Shown piece by piece: positions 1-8,291 of a DNA stretch of 64,000 nt (position 1 is the first letter of the stretch; each line of letters opens with the position of its first letter). The stretch spans positions 1 to 64,000 of the forward strand of contig CAKSZH010000003.1 in NCBI GenBank assembly GCA_934525675.1, in the 5' to 3' direction. The notes beneath the pieces are model-generated. The model made no database searches, had not been told where the DNA came from, and was given only the letters and a program-made list of their open reading frames with translations. Position numbers and translations under genes: made by a program. The DNA comes from an uncultured Eubacteriales bacterium (lineage in GTDB: Bacteria > Bacillota > Clostridia > Oscillospirales > CAG-272).

Positions 1-1
1 C

Positions 2-1054
2 ATCGACGGCGCGGCAGGCTTGACGCACGTGCTTGACAGCGCAGGCGTTACCGTTACGGTAGACGGCGTGGCATGGACGACGGCAACCTCTGTCGACGTG
101 ATGGACACCTATTCGTATTTGTATGTTGGCTCTCCCGAATATACGGTCACTGACCCCTCCGCAGCCACATATACGGTGACTGTCACGGCGGGCGCAAACA
201 TGACCACGACGGGAAGCACAACACAGAATGTGAACATCGGCGACGCGATGACGGAGATCATCTATACGGCGGCTGACGGCTACTACTTCCCGACGGATTA
301 TACCGTGGCGGCAGTAAACGGCATCACCGTCACTCGCATAGACTTCACAAAGATCAAGGTCTCCGGCACACCGACAGCGGCGGCGGATATGACTCTTACC
401 GCTCCCACGGCAAAAACCAAGGAAGCCACCCCGACAGCCGTATTTACGGCAAACGGAACCGACAGCGGCAAGCTGACGGGCGTTGCGGCAGGCATGAAAT
501 ACCGCATCAACGGCGGCGCATGGATGGATATCACGGCGACGGAAGCAAACCTCACGGGGCTTTCCGCCTGCACGATAACTATCATGAAGAGCGGCAACGG
601 AACAACGACTCTTGATTCCGACGAGCAGACCATAACCGTTACCAAAGCGGCAAAACCCGCGCTCACACCCACGCTTCTCACTCTCGCGGGCGGCAAGGGC
701 AGCATACCGACCACGGCGGCGCATGAATTCAGCGCCGACGGCATGACATGGACCCCCTGCACGGGCGCGACGGATAATCTTGATACGGGCAAATATTACG
801 TCAGAGTAAAGGCAAACGGAACACAGCTTGCCTCCGAAACGCAGGAAATTGATATCTTCCTCTACGGTGACGCAAACGGCGACGGAAAGGTTGATATTGA
901 CGATCTGACGAGGCTTCGCAAATACTTTGCCGAATTGACGACAGTAATATTCCCGGGCGCTGATGCAAACGGTGACGGAACGGTTGATATTGACGACCTG
1001 ACGCTGCTTCGCAAATATATTGCCGAAGAAGCGGTGGTTCTCGGAAAGCAATGA
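2..1054 (+). CDS. Secreted dockerin-containing protein (5' partial)
   Basis: The reading frame is open from the window edge, so the N-terminus and any signal peptide lie upstream. The visible part has extracellular beta-rich repeats (for example segments around YRINGGAWMDI and HEFSADGMTWTPC), then a C-terminal type I-like dockerin. The dockerin has two calcium-binding loops, DANGDGKVDIDD and DANGDGTVDIDD, each followed by an LRKY helix, spaced as in known dockerins. Dockerins bind cohesins to build cellulosome-like or surface complexes. The next gene, 8 bases downstream, encodes a cohesin, so the two products are probably cognate partners; that pairing is inference. No catalytic domain is visible in the part seen, so this may be an adhesin or structural component. 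The dockerin call is firm; the role is open. Confidence 0.85.
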   Translation: MDGAAGLTHVLDSAGVTVTVDGVAWTTATSVDVMDTYSYLYVGSPEYTVTDPSAATYTVTVTAGANMTTTGSTTQNVNIGDAMTEIIYTAADGYYFPTDYTVAAVNGITVTRIDFTKIKVSGTPTAAADMTLTAPTAKTKEATPTAVFTANGTDSGKLTGVAAGMKYRINGGAWMDITATEANLTGLSACTITIMKSGNGTTTLDSDEQTITVTKAAKPALTPTLLTLAGGKGSIPTTAAHEFSADGMTWTPCTGATDNLDTGKYYVRVKANGTQLASETQEIDIFLYGDANGDGKVDIDDLTRLRKYFAELTTVIFPGADANGDGTVDIDDLTLLRKYIAEEAVVLGKQ

Positions 1055-1062
1055 GGTGAAAT

Positions 1063-4000
1063 ATGAAAAAAATATTAACATTTATAATTATCATCGCCAT
1101 GACACTGTCCATGGGTGTTCCCGTTTTTGCGGCAACTCCCGCAACGGTGCAGGTGGTTTCGCCGACGGCAGCGGTCAATCCGGGAGACACCGTAGATGTG
1201 GCAGTCACCATAGCAAACAACCCCGGAATGGACGTCATGAAGCTGAAGTTTTCATATGATACCACAGCTCTCACGCTGAAGGACATAGAACTCGGAAGCG
1301 TCATGACAGGCACATTCACCAAAAACCTCGCAAAGGCAGTTGCGCTTCTCGAAGCTGCCGGCACGACAAACGCAACCGGAAACGGTACGCTCGTTACATT
1401 AAAATTCGAGGTGAAAAGCACGGCAGCGGCAGGAAACTATACGATAGACTTCCTCGCAGCCGACGCTGTAAACCGCGACGAGGAAAGAGTAGCACTCACC
1501 ACGCAGGCAGGTGTTGTCTCTGTGGCAGCTCCCGTTACAACATATACCGTCAAATTCAATGCAAACGGCGGAACGGGAACAATGGCAGATGTTACGGGTG
1601 TTCCTGCGGGCGCATACACACTTCCCGCAAACGGCTTCACGGCACCTGCCGGCAAGCAGTTCAAAGGCTGGGCGACCGACGCGGCGGGCGCAGTAATCAC
1701 AGATGCAACATATAACGTTACAGGTAATGTTACGTTCTATGCGATCTGGGAGGACGTGCCGCACTCGCACTCCTACAAGACCGAGTGGTCGACCGATGAT
1801 ATAAACCACTGGCACGAATGCTCCTGCGGAGACAAGAAGGACGTGGCGGCACACGCAGACAATGACAACGACCACTTCTGCGATGTCTGCGGCAAGAAGA
1901 TGTCCGGCCACACGGGCGGCACGGCAACCTGTACGGAAAAGGCGACCTGCTCGATCTGCGGTCAGAAGTACGGCGATCTCGCACCGCATAACTACAAGAC
2001 CGAGTGGTCAACCGACGCGGCAAACCACTGGCATGAGTGCTCCGTCTGCGGAGATAAAAAGGACGTGGCGGCACACAAAGACGCAAACAATGACCACAAC
2101 TGCGATGTCTGCGGCAAGAAGATGTCCGGCCACACGGGCGGCACGGCAACCTGTACGGAAAAGGCGACCTGCTCGATCTGCGGTCAGAAGTACGGCGATC
2201 TCGCACCGCATAACTACAAGACCGAGTGGTCAACCGACGCGGCAAACCACTGGCATGAGTGCTCGGTCTGCGGAGATAAGAAGGATGTAGCGGCGCACAA
2301 AGACGCAAACAATGACCACAACTGCGATGTCTGCGGTAAGAAGATGTCAGACCACACGGGCGGCACGGCAACCTGTACGGAAAAGGCGACCTGCTCGATC
2401 TGCGGTCAGAAGTACGGCGATCTCGCACCGCATAACTACAAGACCGAGTGGTCAACCGACGCGGCAAACCACTGGCATGAGTGCTCGGTCTGCGGAGATA
2501 AGAAGGATGTAGCGGCGCACAAAGACGCAAACAATGACCACAACTGCGATGTCTGCGGTAAGAAGATGTCAGACCACACGGGCGGCACGGCAACCTGCAA
2601 AGACAAAGCAACCTGCTCGATCTGCGGTCAGAAATACGGCGACCTCGCACCGCATAACTACAAGACCGAGTGGTCAACCGATGCGGCAAACCATTGGCAT
2701 GAGTGCTCCGTCTGCGGAGACAAGAAGGACGTGGCGGCTCACGCAGACAATGACAACGATCACTTCTGCGATGTCTGCGGCAAGAAGGTGTCCGACCACA
2801 CGGGCGGCACGGCAACCTGCACGGAAAAGGCAACCTGCTCGATCTGCGGAAAGAAGTACGGACGCCGCGCGGAGCACACCTACACAACCGAATGGTCGAC
2901 CGATGATATAAACCACTGGCACGAATGCTCGGTCTGCGGAAAAAAGAAGGACGTGGCGGCGCACGCAGACAATGACAACGACCACTTCTGTGATGCCTGC
3001 GGCAAACAGCTGACCGATCATACGGGCGGCACGGCGACCTGCACGGAAAAGGCGACCTGCTCGATCTGCGGTCAGAAGTACGGCGACCTCGCAGAGCACA
3101 ATTACAAGACCGAGTGGTCAACCGACGATACAAACCACTGGCATGAATGCTCGGTCTGCGGAGATAAAAAGGATGTGGCGGCGCACGCAGACAATGACAA
3201 CGACCACAACTGCGATGTCTGCGGCAAACAGCTGACCGATCATACGGGCGGAACTGCAACCTGTACGGAAAAGGCGACCTGCTCGATCTGCGGTCAGAAG
3301 TACGGCGACCTCGCGCCGCATAACTACAAAACCGAGTGGTCGACCGATGAGACAAACCATTGGCATGAGTGCACCGTCTGCGGAGACAAGAAGGACGTGG
3401 CGGCGCACGCAGACAATGACAATGACCACAACTGCGATGCCTGCGGCAAGAAGATGTCCGACCACACGGGCGGCACGGCAACCTGCACGGAAAAGGCGAC
3501 CTGCTCGATCTGCGGTCAGAAGTACGGCGACCTCGCAAAGCACAACTACAAGGCAGAATGGTCGACCGATGAGACGAACCACTGGCATGAATGCTCGGTC
3601 TGCGGAGATAAAAAGGACGATGAGGCAGAACACGTATTCGAATGGAAGATCGATAGGGAAGCCACCGTCACCGGAGCCGGAGCAAAGCATGAGGAATGCA
3701 AGGTCTGCGGCTACAAAAAGGCAGCCGTTGCCATCGACAAGCTCGCACCGAGCATCACAGACGGCAGAGGCGCCAAGTGGAACAAGGGCGGTGAAAACAG
3801 CCTGACCTTCAAGTCCGACGCGGCATTCTCCGACTTTGTCGATGTACTCGTGGACGGCAAGACCGTTGCTGCCGGGAACTACGATAAGCGCGAAGGCAGT
3901 ATCATCATTGAGCTGAAAGCAAGCTACCTCGCAACGCTTGCGGGGGGCGAACATACCCTTACCATCCGTTCGGCAAGCGGCGACGCAACCACCAGATTTA

Positions 4001-4125
4001 CGATTGAGGCAGAGACCGGTTCTCCTGCTGTCGGCGTATGGGTCTGGATCATCATCGGCATCGTTGTTCTCGGAGCGGGTGCAACCGTAGTTGTATTCAT
4101 CATCCGTAAGAGAAAAACTGCATAA
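1063..4125 (+). CDS. Membrane-anchored cohesin protein with nine Cys/His-rich repeats
   Basis: 1020 aa, start ATG preceded by AGGTG. Residues 1-24 are a signal peptide ending FAA. Residues ~28-160 form a cohesin-like domain (VNPGDTVDVAVTIANNPGM, LKFSYDTTALTLKDIELG). Residues ~163-230 are an InlB/Listeria-Bacteroides-type repeat (VKFNANGGTGTM, FKGWATDAAG). Residues ~236-857 are eight full 73-74-aa units and one partial unit, each with HWHECSVCG, CDVCG and HTGGTATC-CSICG clusters carrying about seven Cys and several His, which suggests metal or disulfide-stabilised modules. A beta domain (~894-985) follows, then one membrane helix (~990-1012) and a basic RKRK tail. It probably displays the partner dockerin protein on the cell surface, with the repeats as a stalk. 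Cohesin and anchor are clear; the function of the repeats is unknown. Confidence 0.88.
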   Translation: MKKILTFIIIIAMTLSMGVPVFAATPATVQVVSPTAAVNPGDTVDVAVTIANNPGMDVMKLKFSYDTTALTLKDIELGSVMTGTFTKNLAKAVALLEAAGTTNATGNGTLVTLKFEVKSTAAAGNYTIDFLAADAVNRDEERVALTTQAGVVSVAAPVTTYTVKFNANGGTGTMADVTGVPAGAYTLPANGFTAPAGKQFKGWATDAAGAVITDATYNVTGNVTFYAIWEDVPHSHSYKTEWSTDDINHWHECSCGDKKDVAAHADNDNDHFCDVCGKKMSGHTGGTATCTEKATCSICGQKYGDLAPHNYKTEWSTDAANHWHECSVCGDKKDVAAHKDANNDHNCDVCGKKMSGHTGGTATCTEKATCSICGQKYGDLAPHNYKTEWSTDAANHWHECSVCGDKKDVAAHKDANNDHNCDVCGKKMSDHTGGTATCTEKATCSICGQKYGDLAPHNYKTEWSTDAANHWHECSVCGDKKDVAAHKDANNDHNCDVCGKKMSDHTGGTATCKDKATCSICGQKYGDLAPHNYKTEWSTDAANHWHECSVCGDKKDVAAHADNDNDHFCDVCGKKVSDHTGGTATCTEKATCSICGKKYGRRAEHTYTTEWSTDDINHWHECSVCGKKKDVAAHADNDNDHFCDACGKQLTDHTGGTATCTEKATCSICGQKYGDLAEHNYKTEWSTDDTNHWHECSVCGDKKDVAAHADNDNDHNCDVCGKQLTDHTGGTATCTEKATCSICGQKYGDLAPHNYKTEWSTDETNHWHECTVCGDKKDVAAHADNDNDHNCDACGKKMSDHTGGTATCTEKATCSICGQKYGDLAKHNYKAEWSTDETNHWHECSVCGDKKDDEAEHVFEWKIDREATVTGAGAKHEECKVCGYKKAAVAIDKLAPSITDGRGAKWNKGGENSLTFKSDAAFSDFVDVLVDGKTVAAGNYDKREGSIIIELKASYLATLAGGEHTLTIRSASGDATTRFTIEAETGSPAVGVWVWIIIGIVVLGAGATVVVFIIRKRKTA
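1768..3633 (+). repeat. Tandem 222-bp coding repeats
   Basis: Units begin at 1768, 1987, 2209, 2431, 2653, 2875, 3097, 3319 and 3541. The first is 219 bp, the next seven are 222 bp and the last is partial. Neighbouring units are almost identical in DNA as well as protein (the 2209 and 2431 units differ at only a few bases), which implies recent unequal crossing-over or gene conversion. Copy number is likely to vary between strains, and short-read assembly may miscount it. Confidence 0.95.
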
Positions 4126-4141
4126 AACAAACGGCAATTGT

Positions 4142-4171
4142 GAAGCCCCCGCATTTCTGCGGGGGCTTCAT
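4142..4171 (+). terminator. Terminator after the cohesin gene
   Basis: A GC-rich inverted repeat (GAAGCCCCCGC / GCGGGGGCTTC) with an ATTT loop is followed by ATTTGTG, 16 bases after the cohesin stop codon. It closes the dockerin-cohesin operon. Confidence 0.85.
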
Positions 4172-4712
4172 TTGTGTATGCGAAAGCAGGAGCCGGATGC
4201 CGGAACAGTATTTTTATTCCGGAAATGCAGTCTCTTCCGGTGTTCGTCGTGTCACGCGGTACAAAGCTGACGGATGTAGCGTTGTTCCTTCGGCGAGATC
4301 TTATTGTCCACGCTTACCGCGCACAGACAGAGCAGAATACGTCAAATACTGCCGCGGGCTGTCGGAGGTACAGCTGGAAGATCTGCACGCGTACACACAA
4401 TGGTGGATCCGGCTGTTCCTGATCAGACGGCTTGAGAGCCCGTCGGACAGTCAAAACCGGCAGACAGACTCCGGCGAGTGCTGATCCCGTAATCTGCGCG
4501 TATCCGGAACCCGGGAGCGGTTCCGGGGATGCGGGAATGTATATGGGGCTTTCCCCTCAGAAAAAGACACAGTTGGGTATCTTTTCCTTGGGGGATTATG
4601 TGTGTGGGGGGCTTGCCGCCTGTCCCGCGATGTTTGACCTTCCGACCGGGTAAAGCGCAATTTTTCCGCTTTCATGACCCCCAAAAAATTTATCCACGGC
4701 TGAAAATTTTTG
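4172..4712. other. Intergenic stretch without a convincing gene
   Basis: Short open frames here are unsupported by ribosome binding sites. A part near 4330-4480 reads as plausible protein in one frame (LSEVQLEDLHAYTQWWIRL) and may be a decayed gene fragment. A hairpin with stem CCGGAACC/GGTTCCGG lies at 4504-4526 and resembles the one at 25667-25697. The 3' end holds the promoter of the sigma factor operon. Confidence 0.4.
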
Positions 4713-4721
4713 TGATATAAT
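4713..4721 (+). promoter_or_regulatory. Extended -10 promoter of the sigma factor operon
   Basis: TGATATAAT is a consensus extended -10 (TGnTATAAT), about 70 bases upstream of the TTG start. No good -35 hexamer lies at the expected spacing, which is normal for extended -10 promoters. Confidence 0.5.
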
Positions 4722-4788
4722 GGAAATACCATGAGATATTTTTATCCGGATCCGTAGTATATAGGTGAGAGAGAAAGGAGGCGGGAGG

Positions 4789-5346
4789 TTGGACGACAGT
4801 AAAATTATCGGATTATTTTACGCGCGTTCGGAGCAAGCGATTGCGGAGTTGTCAGCAAAGTACGGCTCTGTCTGTCAGAGAGTTGCAGAGAATATATTGC
4901 ATAACAGACTCGATTCCGAAGAATGTGTAAACGATGCGTACCTCGGCGTCTGGAACACGGTTCCGCCTCAAAATCCGGATCCGCTTTTGAGCTATGTCTG
5001 CCGCATTGTCCGGAATCTTGCCATCAGGAAGTATCACGAGAATACCGCACTGAAAAGAAACAGCTATTATGATGTTGCCCTTGAGGAAATCGAAGAGTGT
5101 TTTCCATCCTCTCTGGCTGTCCGGGAAGACGCCGATACCGGGGAAATAGCCGGGATCATCAACGCTTTTCTGCAAACACTGGATCCAAAAAGCCGGGTCC
5201 TGTTTGTCCGGAGGTACTGGTTTTCGGATTCGATCGGCGATCTTGCCGAACTGTTTCACACAAGCAGGCATTATGTTTCGGTACGCCTTTCCCGGATGCG
5301 GAAAGCGCTCCGGAAACAATTGATCAAGGAGGGAGTGTCTTTATGA
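4789..5346 (+). CDS. Sigma-70 family (ECF-like) RNA polymerase sigma factor
   Basis: About 185 aa. The best start is TTG at 4789, since AAAGGAGG ends 7 bases before it; a GTG at 4765 is in frame but has no ribosome binding site. Region 2 is seen at about residues 40-90 (CVNDAYLGVWNTVPP, LSYVCRIVRNLAIRKY). Region 4 is a C-terminal helix-turn-helix (VLFVRRYWFSDSIGDLAELF, TSRHYVSVRLSRMRKALRK). It should direct RNA polymerase to a small regulon, probably including its own operon. Its stop codon overlaps the next start as ATGA, so the two are translationally coupled, the usual arrangement for a sigma factor and its membrane regulator. The inducing signal cannot be read from sequence. Confidence 0.87.
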   Translation: MDDSKIIGLFYARSEQAIAELSAKYGSVCQRVAENILHNRLDSEECVNDAYLGVWNTVPPQNPDPLLSYVCRIVRNLAIRKYHENTALKRNSYYDVALEEIEECFPSSLAVREDADTGEIAGIINAFLQTLDPKSRVLFVRRYWFSDSIGDLAELFHTSRHYVSVRLSRMRKALRKQLIKEGVSL

Positions 5347-6842
5347 AACGGGAAAGAATATCAGAGATTCTCGGAAAGATTGCCCCGGAATATATCCAGG
5401 AAGCATCGGAATATACCGACGGAAACAGTCATGCGGAATTATCCGGTGATGCCACGAACGAAAAGAGGACAGGGACCTTGACACGTTTCAGAAGATGGGG
5501 AGCGATTGCGGCGTGTTTTGCTCTGGTTGCCCTCATCGGCTGTACCGTGTTTGCTGTTACCACGGAGGCGGCGGAATATCGCGCTGCGGTGGAATTCTTT
5601 GAAGAAAACGGTCTTCCGGCAGACGGCCTGAGCCGTGCTGAGGTGAAGGCGGTATACCGGGATATTACTACCGGACACTTTACTTACGGAAAAACGGCGG
5701 AGGTGATTCTGAAAGCGGTGTCGGGAGGAGAGATTGACCAGAGAGAACCGACTCCACAGGAGCTTGCCGAATTGTGGAATAAAGAGTTCGGGTACAACGA
5801 GCCGCCCAAAACCGGAATCGGGTTCCGGTATGATTCCCGGCGTCATTATGATGCTCAGAGGGGGCGTACCGTCTATGATATGTACCTCATTGAATGTTAT
5901 CGGGACGGAAATTTACTCTGGACAGCGGAATTTCCGGATTTTGAACCGTTGGATTGCACATATTCCGAAAACGGGACTCTGGTATGGGGAAGGAGTGATT
6001 TATACTCTTCCGAAGCACCCACTTACGCAAGGATTGCTCTCGTTGACAACGAGGGTAAGATTTTGTGGAAGTATGCCATGGAGCATGATTTCCGGAATGA
6101 ATATATCGGCGCCGTACTGAGTAACGGAGACGGTACCTGGACAGTGTTCAGCCGTGGGGATCTCCGGTACTTGTGTGTCAGCCGTATTGACCGGAACGGG
6201 AAGGAACTCAGTTTTTGCAAAACAGACGTCGGAAATCGCGGTATCGGAAACGTGGTGCATCTGAAGGACGGATTTCTGGTTCAGCTCTGCAGTTCTTATC
6301 CCCGGGAATTTTCCACCCTGTACAAGCTCGACCGGAAGGGAAATATCCTTGACGTTTTTGCCTATGAAGAAGAGGATTGCGTTTACACGGTCATGGATAT
6401 GATCGAATACGGCGGGCAGATATACCTGTCGGCATACGCTTACCCCAAGGTCAAGCGTGACGGTATCTCCGAAACAAATGAGTTAGTCCGGATCATTGAC
6501 GACCTGTTTCCCGGATGGGAAAACGGAGAAACAATCACCTCGGAGGAACTGACTCCGAGGGTGCGGGGGCAATATACGGCTGTTCTGCTCATCTGTGACC
6601 CGACAGGGGGAATGCCGGAAACATTTTATTCCGTAAGGGGGTCCTTGGGCGGGAAATTATCCGTGAATACCGCAGGACAGTTGGAATGGGAAGTGAAGAG
6701 TATCGCGTCCACCTATTTTTCACCGATGACCAACTCGTTTACGATCGGCGGCTCCTGCAATGTATTCCGTTATACATTTCTGAGGACCGGTGAGCTGATC
6801 GGACAGACGGATACCGGCGAGGTCGCCAGCTTCCGGAGATAA
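5343..6842 (+). CDS. Membrane-anchored putative anti-sigma/sensor protein
   Basis: 499 aa from the ATG that overlaps the sigma factor stop. Residues 1-~50 are a cytosolic segment (MKRERISEILGKIAPEYI), followed by one membrane helix at about 55-80 (AIAACFALVALIGCTVFAV) and a large extracytoplasmic region. That region has repeating Trp/Tyr/Gly-rich beta strands (DGNLLWTAEFPDF, NGTLVWGRSD, EGKILWKYAMEHD, GDGTWTVFSRGD), consistent with a beta-propeller-like sensor. By position it is expected to hold the sigma factor and release it on an outside signal; this is inference, because the N-terminus has no recognisable zinc anti-sigma motif. A terminator follows. Confidence 0.7.
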   Translation: MKRERISEILGKIAPEYIQEASEYTDGNSHAELSGDATNEKRTGTLTRFRRWGAIAACFALVALIGCTVFAVTTEAAEYRAAVEFFEENGLPADGLSRAEVKAVYRDITTGHFTYGKTAEVILKAVSGGEIDQREPTPQELAELWNKEFGYNEPPKTGIGFRYDSRRHYDAQRGRTVYDMYLIECYRDGNLLWTAEFPDFEPLDCTYSENGTLVWGRSDLYSSEAPTYARIALVDNEGKILWKYAMEHDFRNEYIGAVLSNGDGTWTVFSRGDLRYLCVSRIDRNGKELSFCKTDVGNRGIGNVVHLKDGFLVQLCSSYPREFSTLYKLDRKGNILDVFAYEEEDCVYTVMDMIEYGGQIYLSAYAYPKVKRDGISETNELVRIIDDLFPGWENGETITSEELTPRVRGQYTAVLLICDPTGGMPETFYSVRGSLGGKLSVNTAGQLEWEVKSIASTYFSPMTNSFTIGGSCNVFRYTFLRTGELIGQTDTGEVASFRR

Positions 6843-6870
6843 TACGGGTCCGTTCAATTCAAAACTTTCA

Positions 6871-6905
6871 TAGCCCGGAAGCCGGAATGGCTTCCGGGCT
6901 ATTTA
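6871..6905 (+). terminator. Terminator of the sigma/anti-sigma operon
   Basis: TAGCCCGGAAGCC and GGCTTCCGGGCTA form a 13-bp stem with a GGAAT-type loop, followed by TTTA, 29 bases after the stop codon. Confidence 0.8.
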
Positions 6906-6987
6906 TGATGGACAACTGTCGTCTCTCCACTGAGGGCGCCCGTCCTCTTGTTTTCAGGTCAGATCCCGGAAACATCCGCGATCTGCC

Positions 6988-7016
6988 TTGACAAAATTCC
7001 GGTATTTTGTTACAAT
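6988..7016 (+). promoter_or_regulatory. Consensus vegetative promoter
   Basis: TTGACA (6988-6993), a 17-base spacer and TACAAT (7011-7016). It drives the gene starting at 7113 and gives a 5' leader of roughly 90 bases. Confidence 0.8.
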
Positions 7017-7112
7017 GACCATAAGGGAACGGCGAGCGGATCCGTGCGGATTCCGACCCTTTCGGAAGGGCTTGCCGACTGATTTGATTCATGTAAATAC
7101 AGGAGGACTATT

Positions 7113-7664
7113 ATGACGGGATATGCGGACAATCAGGCAAATGTAAGCCTTTCGTACAAAAAATATTATGCGGTGAGAAAACTCATCTGCAAAACCTTCG
7201 GGGAAAAATTCGGGTATGATATGCGGATGAATTCCGCGACAATGGCACTCAAATACGGGGATACGCAGCCGGCGTTGGTCGTTTCCGCAAACCCGCTTCG
7301 GATTGCCGCATATTCGGACGAGCTGGACGCGGTCGTCATGCTCCGGTTTCCGGAGGAGCTTGCCCGGCAGTATGACCTCTCTGAGGGGACCAGACTGACT
7401 ACCTCCAATGTCTATTTCTATGAATACGGCAGATACGGAAAGGATTATTTTCCGGGGGAAGAATGCACGCATCAGTATGCGGATTTCATGCCGGTGGTGC
7501 AATTGTTCCTCGGGAAAAACGACGAGAAGATCCGTTCCAAGGTCAACCTTTTTGATGCCGCAACGTGGGAGAAGGTCGCACGGCTTGCCGAGGAATATCT
7601 GACGGAGCATCCGGGCATGGAACGGGACGGATTCTTTTACGCGAAGAAAGCAAAGAAGAAATAA
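7113..7664 (+). CDS. Conserved hypothetical protein, 183 aa
   Basis: ATG start with AGGAGG 6 bases upstream, its own consensus promoter and its own terminator, so it is a single-gene unit. The product looks soluble: no signal peptide and no membrane helix. It is a mixed alpha/beta protein with many aromatic residues and a lysine-rich tail (FFYAKKAKKK). I recognise no catalytic motif and assign no family. Confidence 0.75.
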   Translation: MTGYADNQANVSLSYKKYYAVRKLICKTFGEKFGYDMRMNSATMALKYGDTQPALVVSANPLRIAAYSDELDAVVMLRFPEELARQYDLSEGTRLTTSNVYFYEYGRYGKDYFPGEECTHQYADFMPVVQLFLGKNDEKIRSKVNLFDAATWEKVARLAEEYLTEHPGMERDGFFYAKKAKKK

Positions 7665-7675
7665 ACATACCGGAA

Positions 7676-7705
7676 GAGGGCGCCCCGGGGCGCCCTCTTT
7701 TTATA
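7676..7705 (+). terminator. Terminator after the 183-aa gene
   Basis: AGAGGGCGCC and GGCGCCCTCT form a 10-bp stem with a CCGG loop, followed by TTTTTAT. Confidence 0.88.
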
Positions 7706-7895
7706 CCCGGAATCGGGGGACCGGATTTCCGTCAATCCGGTGGATTTCGCCCCGCCCGATTGACAACTGCCTTCCTGTCGGATATACTGAACGCAAGGGC
7801 GGTTTTGGGGGGAATTCTTCTGAAGCACTCCGAAATAATTTCTGAATACAACATTTCTGCTGTTTTCTGTTGTTCCGTTCGGACAGAATCTCCTT

Positions 7896-7901
7896 TATAA
7901 T
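7896..7901 (+). promoter_or_regulatory. -10 element of the small membrane-protein operon
   Basis: A consensus TATAAT 31 bases before the 7932 start. The best -35-like hexamer (TTGTTC at 7870-7875) lies at a long 20-base spacing, so only the -10 is well supported. Confidence 0.45.
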
Positions 7902-7931
7902 GAAGTCATCAAAACAAAGGAGGTCTGAAAC

Positions 7932-8291
7932 ATGAATACAGACAAAATTTACGCAGAACAACTCGCAAACGAATACGCGCCCAAGCGCCGCGGCAAAGTG
8001 GAAGCGCTCCGCAAGCTCGACCGGCGGGCAAAGCTCCCCGCAAACATTTTTGCCTACACCTTCGGAACACTGTTTACACTGGTGTTCGGCACGGGAATGT
8101 GCCTTGCCATGAAGGTCATCGGGAGCGGAACAACGGTTTCCGTGGTGGCAGGAATCATCATCGGCGTGGTCGGTATGATCGGCGTCGGTGTCAATTACCC
8201 GATCTACAAAAAGCTGCTTGATATGGGCAAGAAAAAGTACGCCTATGAGATCATGCAGCTTGCAAAAGAGATCAGCGAAAGCTCGAAATGA
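7932..8291 (+). CDS. Small two-helix membrane protein
   Basis: 119 aa with AAAGGAGG upstream. A charged N-terminal segment (MNTDKIYAEQLANEYAPKRR) precedes two hydrophobic helices at about 40-63 (IFAYTFGTLFTLVFGTGMCL) and 68-90 (VSVVAGIIIGVVGMIGVGV), then a lysine-rich cytosolic tail. The pattern matches a small conserved Firmicute membrane protein sometimes carried in databases under a doubtful dihydropteridine reductase label; no enzyme motif is visible. Its end overlaps the next start as ATGA, so it belongs to a three-gene coupled operon ending in a TetR regulator, suggesting co-regulated envelope functions. Confidence 0.8.
   Translation: MNTDKIYAEQLANEYAPKRRGKVEALRKLDRRAKLPANIFAYTFGTLFTLVFGTGMCLAMKVIGSGTTVSVVAGIIIGVVGMIGVGVNYPIYKKLLDMGKKKYAYEIMQLAKEISESSK

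Noticed and set aside
1730..3538. Long open frame on the minus strand opposite the repeats (about 600 codons)
   Set aside because: It is the reverse shadow of the GC-rich repeat array; it reads as Arg/Ser/Cys-rich nonsense, has no ribosome site and repeats with the plus-strand units.
1768..3633. Regular repeats as a possible CRISPR array
   Set aside because: Units are 222 bp, contiguous without unique spacers and in frame within a signal-peptide protein.
4140..4484. Possible 114-codon gene after the cohesin terminator
   Set aside because: Its start lies inside the terminator stem and there is no ribosome site; only a short part looks protein-like, so at most a gene fragment.
4504..4526. Hairpin shared with 25667-25697 as a mobile repeat
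   Set aside because: Only the short CCGGAACC/GGTTCCGG stem is common; flanks differ and two copies of an 8-bp stem are not enough to claim a repeat family.
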